41,310 nt of DNA from Alloprevotella sp. Lung230. GTDB taxonomy: Bacteria; Bacteroidota; Bacteroidia; Bacteroidales; Bacteroidaceae. A program made the translations under genes and the position numbers. This document shows positions 23,803-32,535 of the stretch, piece by piece (position 1 is the first letter of the stretch; each line of letters begins with the position of its first letter). Location: contig NZ_JACSUD010000019.1 in the NCBI RefSeq assembly GCF_014385435.1, positions 1 through 41,310 of the forward strand. The letters are read 5' to 3'. The notes beneath the pieces were generated by a model. It was not told the origin of the DNA and did not search any database. It worked only from the letters and a program-made list of their open reading frames with translations.

Positions 23803-24228
23803 TCAAGCTTTTTTGTCGTAGTCGTGTCTAACAATGAACTTCGTGGTTACGGGGAGCTTCTGAGCTGCGAGGCGGAGGGCTTCCTTGGCCACTTCGAAGG
23901 GAACGCCTTCGATTTCGAAAATGATGCGACCGGGCGTGATGGGGAAAACGTAACCTACGGGGTCACCCTTACCCTTACCCATGCGGACGTCAGCAGGTTT
24001 CTTAGTGACGGGTTTGTCAGGGAAGATACGAATCCAGCTCTGACCTTCACGCTGCATATAGCGCGTCATTGCGATACGAGCAGCTTCGATTTGACGGCCG
24101 GTAATCCAGTGTGTATCGAGGCTTTTGATACCAAAGCTACCGAAAGCAAGCTGGTTGCCGCGCTGTGCTGTGCCTTTGCTGCGACCCTTATGCGGGCGGC
24201 GATATTTTGTTCTTTTAGGCTGTAACAT
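23803..24228 (-). CDS. rplP: 50S ribosomal protein L16
   Basis: 141 residues. It starts [20 protein letters not shown], followed by [20 protein letters not shown], then the signatures [19 protein letters not shown] and [21 protein letters not shown]16 shapes the A-site region of the 50S. It is 20 bp downstream of rpsC. Confidence 0.98.
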   Translation of the reverse strand: MLQPKRTKYRRPHKGRSKGTAQRGNQLAFGSFGIKSLDTHWITGRQIEAARIAMTRYMQREGQSWIRIFPDKPVTKKPADVRMGKGKGDPVGYVFPITPGRIIFEIEGVPFEVAKEALRLAAQKLPVTTKFIVRHDYDKKA

Positions 24229-24248
24229 AATGTTCTAAACGGATAGAA

Positions 24249-25040
24249 TTAACGGTTAGAATTTCTTCTGTTGCGGTTGGGGCGACCGCCTTCACGACGT
24301 CCACCTTCGCGGCGACCATTGTCCTTTTCAGGGGTGAAGTTGGGGGCGAGGTCCTTCTTACCGTAAACTTCGCCACGGCAAATCCAAACCTTGATGCCGA
24401 GGATACCGACTTTCGTCAGGGCTTCAGTTTGGCAGTAGTCGATATCTGCGCGGAAAGTGTGGAGAGGCGTACGGCCCTCCTTGAACATTTCGCTACGGGC
24501 AATTTCTGCACCATTCAGACGACCGCTAATCTGCACCTTGATACCTTCAGCGCCACCACGCATTGCATTTTCGATGGCCTTCTTGATGGCACGACGATAA
24601 GCGATTTTGCCTTCGATCTGGCGAGCGATGCTCTTACCGACGATGTTGGCATCAATATCTGCCTTCTTCACCTCGTAGATGTTGATTTGGACATCCTTGT
24701 TGGTGATTTTCTGAAGTTGTGCTTTGAGGGCTTCTACATCCTTACCACCCTGACCGATGATCATACCGGGACGGCTGGTGCAGATGGTGATGGTCACGAG
24801 CTTGGGCGTGCGCTCAATCACCGTGCGAGAGATGTATTCGTAAACGCTGGTGTATTCTTTCTTGCTGGCATTACCACGACCAGGCTTTTCGATGTAGCTC
24901 TTGAAACGAGCATCGAGGTATTCGCGGATTTTGCTATCTTCGAGGATGTTTTTGCCAAAGTTAGAACCACCGAACCAGTTGGAGTCCCAACCGCGGATAA
25001 TGCCAAGTCGGTTGGCGATAGGATTAATCTTTTGTCCCAT
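24249..25040 (-). CDS. rpsC: 30S ribosomal protein S3
   Basis: 263 residues. The type II KH domain near 60-110 contains [20 protein letters not shown], and the C-terminal S3 domain contains [20 protein letters not shown]. The last 25 residues form an Arg/Gly/Asn-rich tail ([19 protein letters not shown]). S3 guards mRNA entry on the 30S head. It lies 12 bp after rplV. Confidence 0.98.
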   Translation of the reverse strand: MGQKINPIANRLGIIRGWDSNWFGGSNFGKNILEDSKIREYLDARFKSYIEKPGRGNASKKEYTSVYEYISRTVIERTPKLVTITICTSRPGMIIGQGGKDVEALKAQLQKITNKDVQINIYEVKKADIDANIVGKSIARQIEGKIAYRRAIKKAIENAMRGGAEGIKVQISGRLNGAEIARSEMFKEGRTPLHTFRADIDYCQTEALTKVGILGIKVWICRGEVYGKKDLAPNFTPEKDNGRREGGRREGGRPNRNRRNSNR

Positions 25041-25052
25041 GTTTGTTTCTAA

Positions 25053-25457
25053 TTAGTCGATGTTTTCTTCTTTCGTTCCCACGAAGATGGTTACGTGGTT
25101 AGAACGCTTGCGAATGCGATAGCCGCGACCTTGCGGAGCGGGACGCATACGCTTAAGCGTAGCACCACCGTCTACGAAGATTTTCGTTACGAACAATTCG
25201 CCTTCTTCTGCTTTGCGATCATTCTTTTGTTCCCAGTTGGCAATGGCCGAACGAAGGAGAAGTTCGACGTCCTTGGCGGCAGCCTTCTTGCTGAAGTGGA
25301 GCGTACCGAGGGCACGATTCACTTCCATTCCGCGTACCATGTCTACAACGTAGCGCATCTTACGGGGCGAAGAGGGGCAATCGTTCAGCTTTGCAAAATA
25401 TTGGGTTTGGAGAGCTGCCTTGCGAGCTTGAGCAGCCAATCTTTTTCTTGCTCCCAT
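25053..25457 (-). CDS. rplV: 50S ribosomal protein L22
   Basis: 134 residues. Its core is [20 protein letters not shown], followed by [20 protein letters not shown], which forms the tunnel-lining beta hairpin, and [15 protein letters not shown]. The C-terminal end GTKEENID is short. It is 60 bp downstream of rpsS. Confidence 0.98.
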   Translation of the reverse strand: MGARKRLAAQARKAALQTQYFAKLNDCPSSPRKMRYVVDMVRGMEVNRALGTLHFSKKAAAKDVELLLRSAIANWEQKNDRKAEEGELFVTKIFVDGGATLKRMRPAPQGRGYRIRKRSNHVTIFVGTKEENID

Positions 25458-25517
25458 TATTTAAGTGAGATTTTAGTTTTAATTGGATTGAGGTTGTTGG
25501 GTAACCGGCCTTCTGCC

Positions 25518-25787
25518 TTACTTCTTCTTGTTACCACCGTGGCCGCCAAACTTGCGGGTGGGTGCAAACTCACCGAGCTTATGGCCAACCATGTTTTCGG
25601 TTACGTAAACAGGGATGAACTTGTTACCATTGTGCACTGCGACGGTATGTCCCACGAAATCGGGGGAAATCATCGAAGCGCGAGCCCATGTCTTCACCAC
25701 ATTCTTCTTGCCATTTTCGTTCATGGCGAGAATCTTCTTTTCGAGAGATACTGCGATGTAGGGACCTTTCTTAAGAGAACGACTCAT
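25518..25787 (-). CDS. rpsS: 30S ribosomal protein S19
   Basis: 89 residues. It starts [20 protein letters not shown], then [20 protein letters not shown] and [21 protein letters not shown]19 sits in the 30S head with S13. It is 21 bp downstream of rplB. Confidence 0.98.
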   Translation of the reverse strand: MSRSLKKGPYIAVSLEKKILAMNENGKKNVVKTWARASMISPDFVGHTVAVHNGNKFIPVYVTENMVGHKLGEFAPTRKFGGHGGNKKK

Positions 25788-25808
25788 ATTGCGATTCTTT
25801 TAGTGCTG

Positions 25809-26633
25809 TTATTTCTTACGTCTTTCGATAATGTACTTGCTGCTCTGCTTCTTGGGTGCACGAGTCTTGAGACCCTTAGCATAGAGACCAGTACGCGAAC
25901 GTGGGTGACCACCGGATTGGCGACCTTCACCACCACCCATGGGGTGATCGACAGGGTTCATAACCACACCACGGTTGTGAGGACGACGGCCCAACCAGCG
26001 GCTGCGACCGGCCTTACCGCTCGATTCGAGAGCGTGGTCGGAGTTACCTACGCTACCGATGGTAGCCTTACATGCACTGAGAATCTGACGAGTTTCACCA
26101 GAAGGAAGTTTGATGACACAATACTTACCTTCACGAGAGGTGAGCTGAGCGAAGTTGCCGGCGGAGCGAACGAGGAGTGCGCCTTGACCGGGACGGAGCT
26201 CGATGTTGTGGATAACCGTACCCACGGGGATGTTCTGAAGGGGAAGTGCATTACCAATTTCGGGAGCTGCTTCAGCACCGGAGAGCAATTGGTCGCCAAC
26301 CTTCAATCCATTGGGAGCGATGATATAACGCTTTTCACCGTCAGCATAGTAAAGAAGGGCGATGCGAGCCGAACGGTTGGGATCGTACTCGATGGTCTTT
26401 ACCACTGCGGGAACTCCATCTTTCTCACGCTTGAAGTCGATGAGGCGATACTTACGCTTGTGGCCACCGCCGAGATAACGCATGGTCATCTTACCGACGT
26501 TGTTACGACCACCGCTGATGCGCTTACCGTAAACGAGAGATTTTTCCGGTACTGATGCAGTAATTTCTTCGAACGTACCGATAGCTTTGTGTCTTTGGCC
26601 CGGAGTTGTGGGCTTAAATTTACGTACTGCCAT
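25809..26633 (-). CDS. rplB: 50S ribosomal protein L2
   Basis: 274 residues, full length. It starts [20 protein letters not shown]. The RNA-binding OB and SH3-like domains are followed by the peptidyl-transferase-centre loop [17 protein letters not shown]; a Met replaces the second His of the HPHGGG version found in E. coli, while the first His is kept. It ends with [15 protein letters not shown]2 bridges the subunits and is needed for peptidyl transfer. Confidence 0.98.
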   Translation of the reverse strand: MAVRKFKPTTPGQRHKAIGTFEEITASVPEKSLVYGKRISGGRNNVGKMTMRYLGGGHKRKYRLIDFKREKDGVPAVVKTIEYDPNRSARIALLYYADGEKRYIIAPNGLKVGDQLLSGAEAAPEIGNALPLQNIPVGTVIHNIELRPGQGALLVRSAGNFAQLTSREGKYCVIKLPSGETRQILSACKATIGSVGNSDHALESSGKAGRSRWLGRRPHNRGVVMNPVDHPMGGGEGRQSGGHPRSRTGLYAKGLKTRAPKKQSSKYIIERRKK

Positions 26634-26641
26634 TTCTTTGA

Positions 26642-26932
26642 TTAGATATTGCTATAGAAATCGATGGTCTCGCCTTCCTTCACGGTGACGATGGCCTTCT
26701 TGAAAGCGTTGGTACGTCCACGGAGGAGACCAGCGCGAGTATAGCGAGATTTGCTCTTACCAGCGTACACCATAGTGTTAACGTCGGTAACAGTCACGCC
26801 GTAACGAGCCTCAACCTCAGCTTTAATCTGAAGCTTGTTGGCTTCGGGCTTAACGACGAAGCCGAATTGATTCTGCTTCTCCGCCAGCTTTGTCATCTTT
26901 TCAGAGACGAGGGGTTTGATAATGAATGCCAT
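26642..26932 (-). CDS. rplW: 50S ribosomal protein L23
   Basis: 96 residues. [20 protein letters not shown] is the standard start, followed by [20 protein letters not shown] and the loop [21 protein letters not shown]23 is the main docking site for trigger factor and SRP at the tunnel exit. It is 23 bp after rplD and 8 bp before rplB. Confidence 0.98.
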   Translation of the reverse strand: MAFIIKPLVSEKMTKLAEKQNQFGFVVKPEANKLQIKAEVEARYGVTVTDVNTMVYAGKSKSRYTRAGLLRGRTNAFKKAIVTVKEGETIDFYSNI

Positions 26933-26955
26933 TACTTCGTTTTGTTATTGGTGAT

Positions 26956-27585
26956 TTACTTGGCGAGAACTTCTTCAATCTTAGCGACTGCGCTTTCCGT
27001 CACCACCATCACAGCGGCATCAAGCACGCCGTAAGTGTTCAGGTCGGCAGCAGCAGCAACTTTTGCCTTGGGAAGGTTGCGAGAAGAGAGATACACATTC
27101 TTATCAGCACCGGCCACAACAACGAGCGCCTTCTTGTCGGCAATCTGCAAGTTGTTGAGCAGTTCGATAAAGCTCTTCGTCTTGGGAGCATCAAACGTGA
27201 AGTCTTCCACCACGATGAGAGCATCTTCCTTGACCTTGTAAGAGAGTGCAGAACGACGAGCCAACTGCTTCACCTTCTTGTTGAGCTTGAAGTCGTAGTT
27301 GCGGGGCTTAGGACCGAACACGCGTGCACCACCTACCAGTACAGGAGAGTTGATGTCACCGCGACGTGCGCCACCGCCGCCCTTCTGACGACCGAGCTTG
27401 CGAGTAGAGCCACTCATTTCGCTGCGTTCCTTAGACTTTGCAGTGCCTTGACGCTGTGCAGCGAGATACTGCTTCACATCGAGATAAATGGCGTGATCAT
27501 TGGGTTCAACACCGAAGACACCGTCGTTAAGGGTTACCTTCTTCGAGGTGTCCTGACCCTTGATATTCTTTACGATAACTTCCAT
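26956..27585 (-). CDS. rplD: 50S ribosomal protein L4
   Basis: 209 residues. The tunnel-reaching loop contains [20 protein letters not shown] and [20 protein letters not shown]. The globular part ends [20 protein letters not shown]. In E. coli L4 represses the S10 operon and binds its leader; here the long leader upstream of rplC might act similarly, but this is speculative. It starts 3 bp after rplC. Confidence 0.98.
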   Translation of the reverse strand: MEVIVKNIKGQDTSKKVTLNDGVFGVEPNDHAIYLDVKQYLAAQRQGTAKSKERSEMSGSTRKLGRQKGGGGARRGDINSPVLVGGARVFGPKPRNYDFKLNKKVKQLARRSALSYKVKEDALIVVEDFTFDAPKTKSFIELLNNLQIADKKALVVVAGADKNVYLSSRNLPKAKVAAAADLNTYGVLDAAVMVVTESAVAKIEEVLAK

Positions 27586-27588
27586 GTC

Positions 27589-28203
27589 TTACTTTTCGAT
27601 AATTACGATTGAACCATTGCAACCCGGAACGCTGCCCTTCACCAAAAGAAGGTTGTGTTCGGGGATTACCTTTAACACTCTCAAGTTCTGAGTAGTAACG
27701 CGCTTGCCGCCCATTTGGCCACCCATGCGCAGACCCTTGAAGACCTTTGCGGGATAAGAACAAGCACCAATCGAACCGGGCTTGCGAAGGCGGTCATCCT
27801 GACCGTGGGTTGTCTGACCGACACCACCAAATCCATGGCGCTTCACAACACCTTGGAAACCTTTACCCTTGGAGGTTCCTACTACATCGACGAAGTCGTT
27901 TTCACCGAAAAGCTCCACAGTGATAGCATCACCGAGATTATGCTCTTCATCATAAACGAATTCAGCCAAATGACGCTTGGGCGTAACACCTGCTTTCTTG
28001 AAGTGACCCAGTAGAGGAGCTGATACATTCTTCTCCTTTGCGTCCTGGAAACCCACTTGAACTGCAGCATAACCGTCATTTTCGACAGTTTTGATCTGAG
28101 TTACTACGCAAGGACCGCATTCGATAACTGTGCACGGCACATTCTTGCCGTCGGCACTGAAAACGGAAGTCATTCCGATTTTCTTTCCTAATAATCCTGG
28201 CAT
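27589..28203 (-). CDS. rplC: 50S ribosomal protein L3
   Basis: 204 residues. It starts [20 protein letters not shown]. The central [20 protein letters not shown] is the L3 signature, and [20 protein letters not shown] leads to the peptidyl-transferase-facing loop. L3 is an early 50S assembly protein. This is the first gene of the ribosomal run: upstream there is a promoter and then an unrelated redoxin gene, not rpsJ as in most Bacteroidales. Confidence 0.98.
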   Translation of the reverse strand: MPGLLGKKIGMTSVFSADGKNVPCTVIECGPCVVTQIKTVENDGYAAVQVGFQDAKEKNVSAPLLGHFKKAGVTPKRHLAEFVYDEEHNLGDAITVELFGENDFVDVVGTSKGKGFQGVVKRHGFGGVGQTTHGQDDRLRKPGSIGACSYPAKVFKGLRMGGQMGGKRVTTQNLRVLKVIPEHNLLLVKGSVPGCNGSIVIIEK

Positions 28204-28353
28204 TTGGAATTTATTGATTTTTGAATTTCGTAGCCTGCCAAAAGTCTCTACTCCGGCAGGGCGAATGGTTATTGATTAATTGTCAAAATTGCTATATAAC
28301 CGATTGATTTTCACGGCACAAACGCCGTGTAAGAGCGATTGCCTCTTACTTTT
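28204..28353 (-). other. 5' leader of the rplC-rplQ transcript, with hairpins
   Basis: About 150 nt lie between the predicted start near 28353 and the rplC ATG. Visible stems on the minus strand are AAGAG/CTCTT, CACGGC/GCCGTG with a short loop, and CCTGCC/GGCAGG closing a 15-nt loop close to the start codon. No open frame is apparent. It may be an autoregulatory ribosomal-protein leader; this is inferred from length and position. Confidence 0.5.
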
Positions 28354-28359
28354 GCCCTG

Positions 28360-28390
28360 CAAAGATACGAACTTATCCTCAATCGAACAA
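28360..28390 (-). promoter_or_regulatory. Promoter of the ribosomal protein operon
   Basis: On the minus strand TTG (28388-28390), 20 bp and TATCTTTG (28360-28367) form a good Bacteroidota -33/-7 promoter. Immediately upstream lies an A/T-rich stretch (28401-28470) holding three imperfect repeats of about 14 bp of the type GATTTTTTCGGAAA (28413-28454), possibly an UP-like or regulator-binding region. Confidence 0.8.
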
Positions 28391-28473
28391 GACTTAACCG
28401 CTTATTTTTCAAGATTTTTCAGAAAGATTTTTTCGGAAAGATTTTCTCGGAAAACCTTTTCGCTCAAAAACAA

Positions 28474-28514
28474 AGCCTACAACGAAAGTCTCAAAAGCAC
28501 TTTCGTTGTAGGCT
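28474..28514 (-). terminator. Terminator after the redoxin gene
   Basis: The 16-bp perfect stem AGCCTACAACGAAAGT / ACTTTCGTTGTAGGCT encloses a 9-nt loop. It is followed on the minus strand by TTTGTTTTTGAGC, a T-rich tract. It lies 44 bp after the redoxin stop and separates that unit from the ribosomal promoter. Confidence 0.9.
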
Positions 28515-28557
28515 GCAGAGGTTATTCCCAAGGAATCTTGTTCTCCCCTCGGCTGGT

Positions 28558-29097
28558 TCACTGCCAAGCCGCAGCAATGGCGGCCTGCAGTTTGGTGGCA
28601 TCAGGGGTGTCCACATCATTGAAGGCAGCGGTCACCTTCCCTTCGCGATTGATCACATAAACCCGAGGAATCACGGCTTGGGCAAAAAGGCGATAGATGG
28701 CGCGGTCTCCCTGAGCAGAATAAGGTACGGTGAATTGCTGTGCCGTCCAATAGTGGGTCACATCGGCATCATTTTGTGCCCGACTGATGGCGACAAATCG
28801 CGTCTGAGCGAGAGGAGCAGCAGCGGTCTTCACCTGCCGATAGGCCGCTTCAAGTTGTGGCAGAAAACGGCGGCAATCGCCACAGGTGGTGTTGAAAAAG
28901 GTGATGACCGTCACCTTTCCTTCGAGTGTCCGACTGTCGAACGTCGTACCATCGTGGAGGGTCACTTGAAAGGCCGGAACGCGGTCGCCCACGCGGACAG
29001 TGTCCACCGGCTTAATACCATCTTCGCCATCGTTGCAAGCGGCCAACAACCAACCGCTCACCATGGCAAGCAGAAGCAATAAGAGATTTCGTTTCAT
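28558..29097 (-). CDS. TlpA-like redoxin lipoprotein
   Basis: 179 residues. The lipoprotein signal MKRNLLLLLLAMVSGWLLAA is followed by Cys21. The thioredoxin-like/AhpC-TSA fold starts near 35 (VRVGDRVPAFQVTLHDG). The active site CGDC (Cys72/Cys75) sits in VITFFNTTCGDCRRFLPQ, and a cis-Pro appears in VIPRVYVINREGKV. Such envelope-anchored thiol-disulfide oxidoreductases reduce or repair periplasmic cysteines; the partner is unknown. It is 27 bp downstream of the GH10-like gene and likely co-transcribed with it. Confidence 0.88.
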   Translation of the reverse strand: MKRNLLLLLLAMVSGWLLAACNDGEDGIKPVDTVRVGDRVPAFQVTLHDGTTFDSRTLEGKVTVITFFNTTCGDCRRFLPQLEAAYRQVKTAAAPLAQTRFVAISRAQNDADVTHYWTAQQFTVPYSAQGDRAIYRLFAQAVIPRVYVINREGKVTAAFNDVDTPDATKLQAAIAAAWQ

Positions 29098-29124
29098 CAG
29101 TTTGTCTTTTTTGTGTTTCAGTGT

Positions 29125-30234
29125 TTAGTGATGCCAACGTTCCAAAGTTTCGCTCAACGCTTTCCAGTGTTCGGGCGTCATGCTCTCAGCCGAAAACAGC
29201 GAGAGGCCACGTGCCCCGGCCCGCAAAGCCCCCTCCACAGCCTCACGCAGTTCGTCGGGAGTCAGTCCGGAGTTTTCGGGGTCGACCACGTTGGCTTTGT
29301 TGCGCCAATCGCGGCAGATGAAGAGGCCGCTATAGACAGGTTGCCCCCATCGGGCGCGGACGGTTTCTACCTCCTCGCGTGTGACCTCGCCCACCCAAGA
29401 GGCCGGACGCAGATAGAAATCGTTGTAGTTCATCGGGAAATAAGCATCCACGTGCCATCGGTCCCACTGCTGCCGCACCATGCGTTCGGCATGGCGCTTC
29501 GGCCCGGGAAAGACATCGGCACTCACCCGCTTGCCCTGTGCATGAACCGCGGCACAGATGGCATTCACGCAGCGCGTCACGTTGTCGCAGCGAAATTGCG
29601 CCCATTCCTGCACCTTCGAGGGGTCGGACACCGCACGAATGTCGATGCCCGTCTGCCGTCGGAAATCCTCCACGCAGTCGTCGCAATAGCAATAGTCAGC
29701 CGGAGGGTACTCCTCGTGCATCACCAGTCCGTACTTTTTCCACAAGCCTTCGGCCAAAATCACATCGGCATAGCGGATGTAGTCCAGCTGCACATAGTCC
29801 ACCTCGGGAATGGCGGCCACACGGGCATATTGCTCGCACAGCCAGTGCACTACCTGCGGGTTGTGGGGGTCGAGCGTGGTGTAGTAGGGCACATAGGCCG
29901 GGCGGCGGTAGGCACTCTCGCCATGACGGTTGACGGCATACCACGTGGAATCGCAATCGGGCTGCATCATGGCCGGCGCCCATGCGTGAAATTCCAGCCC
30001 CTCTCGCTTGGCCACTCTTGCGGCCAAGGCAATCCGTTCCATCTGAAAACCAGCATTGAAGCAGACGCCTTTCACTTGATGGGTGCGAAGGATATGGAAA
30101 TCGCGCTCCAAACTCTCCTCACTGATCGAGTCGTTCCAGTGCTGCCAGACGTAGACGGGCACATCGGCCGCAGCGGGCAGCATTGCGGCCCAACCTCCCA
30201 AGAGGTAAATCAAGAACAGAAAAAATGGTTTCAT
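29125..30234 (-). CDS. GH10-like family (GHL10) secreted protein
   Basis: 369 residues with a signal peptide (MKPFFLFLIYLLGGWAAMLP, cleavage near PAAADV). The sequence fits the glycosyl hydrolase-like 10 TIM-barrel family: KREGLEFHAWAPAMMQPDCD, then PQVVHWLCEQYARVAAIPEV, DYVQLDYIRYAD (the typical GHL10 strand), CYCDDCVEDFRRQTG, KRVSADVFPG and HVDAYFPMNYNDFY. Asp/Glu residues in the LDYIRY and DAYFPMNY strands could be catalytic. The substrate is not known; family members are tied to polysaccharide or cell-wall metabolism. No T9SS C-terminal domain is seen. It is followed by the redoxin gene. Confidence 0.85.
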   Translation of the reverse strand: MKPFFLFLIYLLGGWAAMLPAAADVPVYVWQHWNDSISEESLERDFHILRTHQVKGVCFNAGFQMERIALAARVAKREGLEFHAWAPAMMQPDCDSTWYAVNRHGESAYRRPAYVPYYTTLDPHNPQVVHWLCEQYARVAAIPEVDYVQLDYIRYADVILAEGLWKKYGLVMHEEYPPADYCYCDDCVEDFRRQTGIDIRAVSDPSKVQEWAQFRCDNVTRCVNAICAAVHAQGKRVSADVFPGPKRHAERMVRQQWDRWHVDAYFPMNYNDFYLRPASWVGEVTREEVETVRARWGQPVYSGLFICRDWRNKANVVDPENSGLTPDELREAVEGALRAGARGLSLFSAESMTPEHWKALSETLERWHH

Positions 30235-30260
30235 AAGCAGAAAGTTCTATGATGTCGGGA

Positions 30261-30268
30261 CAAAAGTA
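30261..30268 (-). promoter_or_regulatory. Putative -7 box for the GH10-like/redoxin operon
   Basis: On the minus strand TACTTTTG matches TAnnTTTG and lies 27 bp upstream of the ATG. A second TACTTTTG lies at 30302-30309. A clear -33 element was not found at 19-20 bp, so the assignment is tentative. Confidence 0.5.
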
Positions 30269-30325
30269 CGAAAAAAAGATGAGAAAGAGGATTTGAGCGT
30301 ACAAAAGTAACTTTTCGACTGCCGT

Positions 30326-30530
30326 CCTCCTCGCGCGCGCGTTACACTCTATATAGGCCTATTTTATCCTTCACTGCCTTCACCCAATGCACAAATGGCT
30401 GAAATTCGGAGATTTAGAGGTGAAGGCAAAAACGCGATTTCCCTTCACCACTCCTGTGCCGAAATGCAGGGAGGGTGAAGGCAGTGAAGGAAAAAACAAC
30501 GACTACGTGTAGTGTATACGCGCGCGAGGG
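30326..30530. repeat. Palindromic intergenic element, copy C
   Basis: The left arm (30326-30385) reads CTCGCGCGCGCGTTACACTC, then a spacer and CCTTCACTGCCTTCACCC. The right arm (30473-30530) is its inverse: GGGTGAAGGCAGTGAAGG, then AAAAAACAAC and GTGTAGTGTATACGCGCGCG. The centre contains GGTGAAGG and CCTTCACC as an inner inverted pair (30419-30449). It matches copy B in orientation and layout. It lies about 90 bp upstream of the GH10-like gene. No gene is visible in 30235-30965 other than these repeat modules. Confidence 0.85.
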
Positions 30531-30563
30531 AAAACGGGGAAATCATCTGTAGCACCCACAATC

Positions 30564-30647
30564 TCTGAGGTCAATCAATTTAGGTCTGAGGTAAATGAAA
30601 CTACCTCTGAGGTAAATGAATCTGTCTCTGATGTAGTTGGCATGACG
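30564..30647. repeat. Four 21-bp tandem repeats downstream of element C
   Basis: Units begin at 30564, 30585, 30606 and 30627, each TCTGA-initiated, with consensus TCTGAGGTAAATGAAACTAC. The fourth is degenerate. The same unit occurs three times downstream of element B at the same relative position. The 21-bp period is close to two DNA turns. Confidence 0.82.
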
Positions 30648-30701
30648 TCCTCTTTCGGGCAGGCCATGATGCGGAATAAAGCCCTGCCTCTCGAGACGAA
30701 A

Positions 30702-30772
30702 TGTTAAATCCGTGTTAAAGTCGGGGGTGAGTGGCGTTTTTGATGGGCGAGATGTCTATATATCCATAGGGA
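30702..30772. repeat. Conserved 70-bp module downstream of element C
   Basis: The blocks TGTTAAATCCGTGTTAAAG, CGGGGGTGAGTGGC and CGAGATGTCTATATAT repeat those at 11260-11330 in order and spacing. The region after it (30773-30905) has no recognisable gene. Confidence 0.72.
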
Positions 30773-30905
30773 CACGTTCGCGAAAGGGATGTCCACGAAG
30801 GAGAGGGCTATTTCAGGAAAAGACCGATATTCGCTCCCATCGGAGAGGAAACGCACAAAACGAAAGGGGGCGGCACATCAACGAGGGGGTGGGGAGGGAT
30901 GACCT

Positions 30906-30939
30906 TCCACCATCCATCCTCTCGGGGATGGATGGTGGA
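30906..30939. other. Strong stem-loop downstream of the AT-rich lipoprotein gene
   Basis: A 14-bp perfect stem, TCCACCATCCATCC / GGATGGATGGTGGA, has a 6-nt loop and lies 27 bp beyond the lipoprotein stop on the minus strand. There is no T-tract directly after the stem, so it may be a processing or stabilising hairpin rather than a classic terminator. Confidence 0.6.
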
Positions 30940-30965
30940 CCGATCTCCCCAAAAAAGGATAAAGG

Positions 30966-32510
30966 CTACCTTCTTCCTCCTAACGCTCCTGCTGAGATAG
31001 ACTCATCAGGAGCCTCTTGTATAATCCTCGCCCCTATCCAACCATTGCCATCTCTAGTATACACAATACCTTCACAGAAAAATATTTCAGGTACTCCCAA
31101 GAAATCATTATCTGTAATACTGGGTTTCATCTTTACTTTTGGAGTAGAACCGCCAAAGTTGATAGAGAGCTCCAACATAATATTTCTATAATACTTCAGG
31201 AAAGTATTATTGATTCTATAACCACCTCCATTCCATGTGATGTCATTACTAAAAAAACTATATATGGCTTTGTCATTCTCGGAAAAGAATTGTATCTGTT
31301 TCCCTGAATTACTTGTATCCAACCCTGAGAAGAAATGTATTCCTTTGTTTACGAGAAAGCGGTCAAGTTGCTTAGCTATTTTTTCAGAGGCTTTATTCTC
31401 CCCTAATACATTATAAACACTCTCTCCAATAATCGGGATAATATAAGAGCTTTTTGAGGGAATTTCATTATACTCTGTATTCCATTTATTTTGTATTCCT
31501 CCTTTAAAGTTATTTGTAGCTTCTGTGTAGCTTGTAAATTGATGATTACTAAGACTTTTCCATTGTTCTTGCAATATAGACTTATTGAATTTCATAAAGT
31601 CATTAAACGCAGGCTCTTTAATTTTTTGCTTTACAATCAATGAGGAAAGACCATAATAAATACCATCATCCCAATGCACCATTCTTCCCCAGCTTAGGCC
31701 ATGCCAAAGCTTCTTCATGACTTTACAGTCAAGACCAATCGACACTCCAAAAACATAATCATATCTATACAACGAAACGTAAAGTTTCCTATTGGGATTT
31801 GACCTAAATCTAATTTTTGTATGATTGAGATAACTAGGAGAAAACCTGATAACCTTATCCGCAATATGGACTTTAACCGATCCAATCGTAGGAAATTTTT
31901 CAACATCTTCTCTCGTTAAATCATGGCCAGTTACAGCCCTCGTTATTGGCGAGCTTGGTATAATAACCTCATCTTCATCTTCATTGAAATAATTTTCATT
32001 CTCTATCGGATTAGAGGATTTACTGTTCCATATGCCGAAAGTATCTTTCAATTTTACGTTACCTAATTTCTTCAGGTCTCTGTCAACATTCTCGAATTCA
32101 TCCACTTTCTCAATTGCCTCCTCCAGTTCTTTTCTATTAGAACGATGAGTAAAGAATGTTCCATTTTTAGTTATACGATACAAGGTGTCACCAACTATAA
32201 TTTCCAAATTCTTATTTAAGAAATGTCTAATTTTTTCATTAGGAACAAGAAATCCTATTTCTTCTGTATTTTCACCCTCTCGTGATGGATTGTTATAGAC
32301 ATCTTCAATAGATGAAAAGGCTGTCAAAGACCTTGTTATATTTTTTGTATCATCATAGTTGTCGAGTGCTTTCTTGAAATCATCCTTACTATCAAAAGTC
32401 ATAATTTCAGAGGTAACATCTTCATAAGATTTGAAGTCATTCTTTTCCACTTGTTCAGCAACATCTTCTGAACAGCAAGCGCACATAAGTAATCCGACAG
32501 AAACTGTCAT
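30966..32510 (-). CDS. Putative lipoprotein of unknown function, AT-rich
   Basis: 514 residues, not recognised. The N-terminus MTVSVGLLMCACCSEDVAEQ looks like the end of a lipoprotein signal (lipidated Cys about 12) but lacks the usual Lys/Arg. Two bases before the ATG, ATGAAAATTACC ends in a stop that overlaps it (TAATG). With one more A in the A-run the frame would begin MKNYLMTVSV, a normal lipoprotein signal. The mature part has a charged N-terminal region (to about 190), aromatic-rich segments such as HGLSWGRMVHWDDGIYYGLS, and a C-terminal GNGWIGARIIQEAP. It is visibly richer in A/T than its neighbours. It lies 25 bp after the beta-barrel gene and is likely co-transcribed. Confidence 0.75.
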   Translation of the reverse strand: MTVSVGLLMCACCSEDVAEQVEKNDFKSYEDVTSEIMTFDSKDDFKKALDNYDDTKNITRSLTAFSSIEDVYNNPSREGENTEEIGFLVPNEKIRHFLNKNLEIIVGDTLYRITKNGTFFTHRSNRKELEEAIEKVDEFENVDRDLKKLGNVKLKDTFGIWNSKSSNPIENENYFNEDEDEVIIPSSPITRAVTGHDLTREDVEKFPTIGSVKVHIADKVIRFSPSYLNHTKIRFRSNPNRKLYVSLYRYDYVFGVSIGLDCKVMKKLWHGLSWGRMVHWDDGIYYGLSSLIVKQKIKEPAFNDFMKFNKSILQEQWKSLSNHQFTSYTEATNNFKGGIQNKWNTEYNEIPSKSSYIIPIIGESVYNVLGENKASEKIAKQLDRFLVNKGIHFFSGLDTSNSGKQIQFFSENDKAIYSFFSNDITWNGGGYRINNTFLKYYRNIMLELSINFGGSTPKVKMKPSITDNDFLGVPEIFFCEGIVYTRDGNGWIGARIIQEAPDESISAGALGGRR

Positions 32511-32535
32511 TAGGTAATTTTCATTTGCATTTTAA

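Noticed and set aside
30564-30647. Tandem 21-bp repeats as a CRISPR array
   Set aside because: Units are contiguous with no unique spacers, and no cas genes are present in the window.
30906-30939. Calling the 14-bp stem-loop a rho-independent terminator
   Set aside because: No T-tract follows the stem on the minus strand, so it is listed only as a stem-loop.
30712-31191. Plus-strand frame across the 70-bp module and the 3' end of the lipoprotein gene
   Set aside because: It is antisense to the lipoprotein gene and covers non-coding repeat sequence; no start context or domain.
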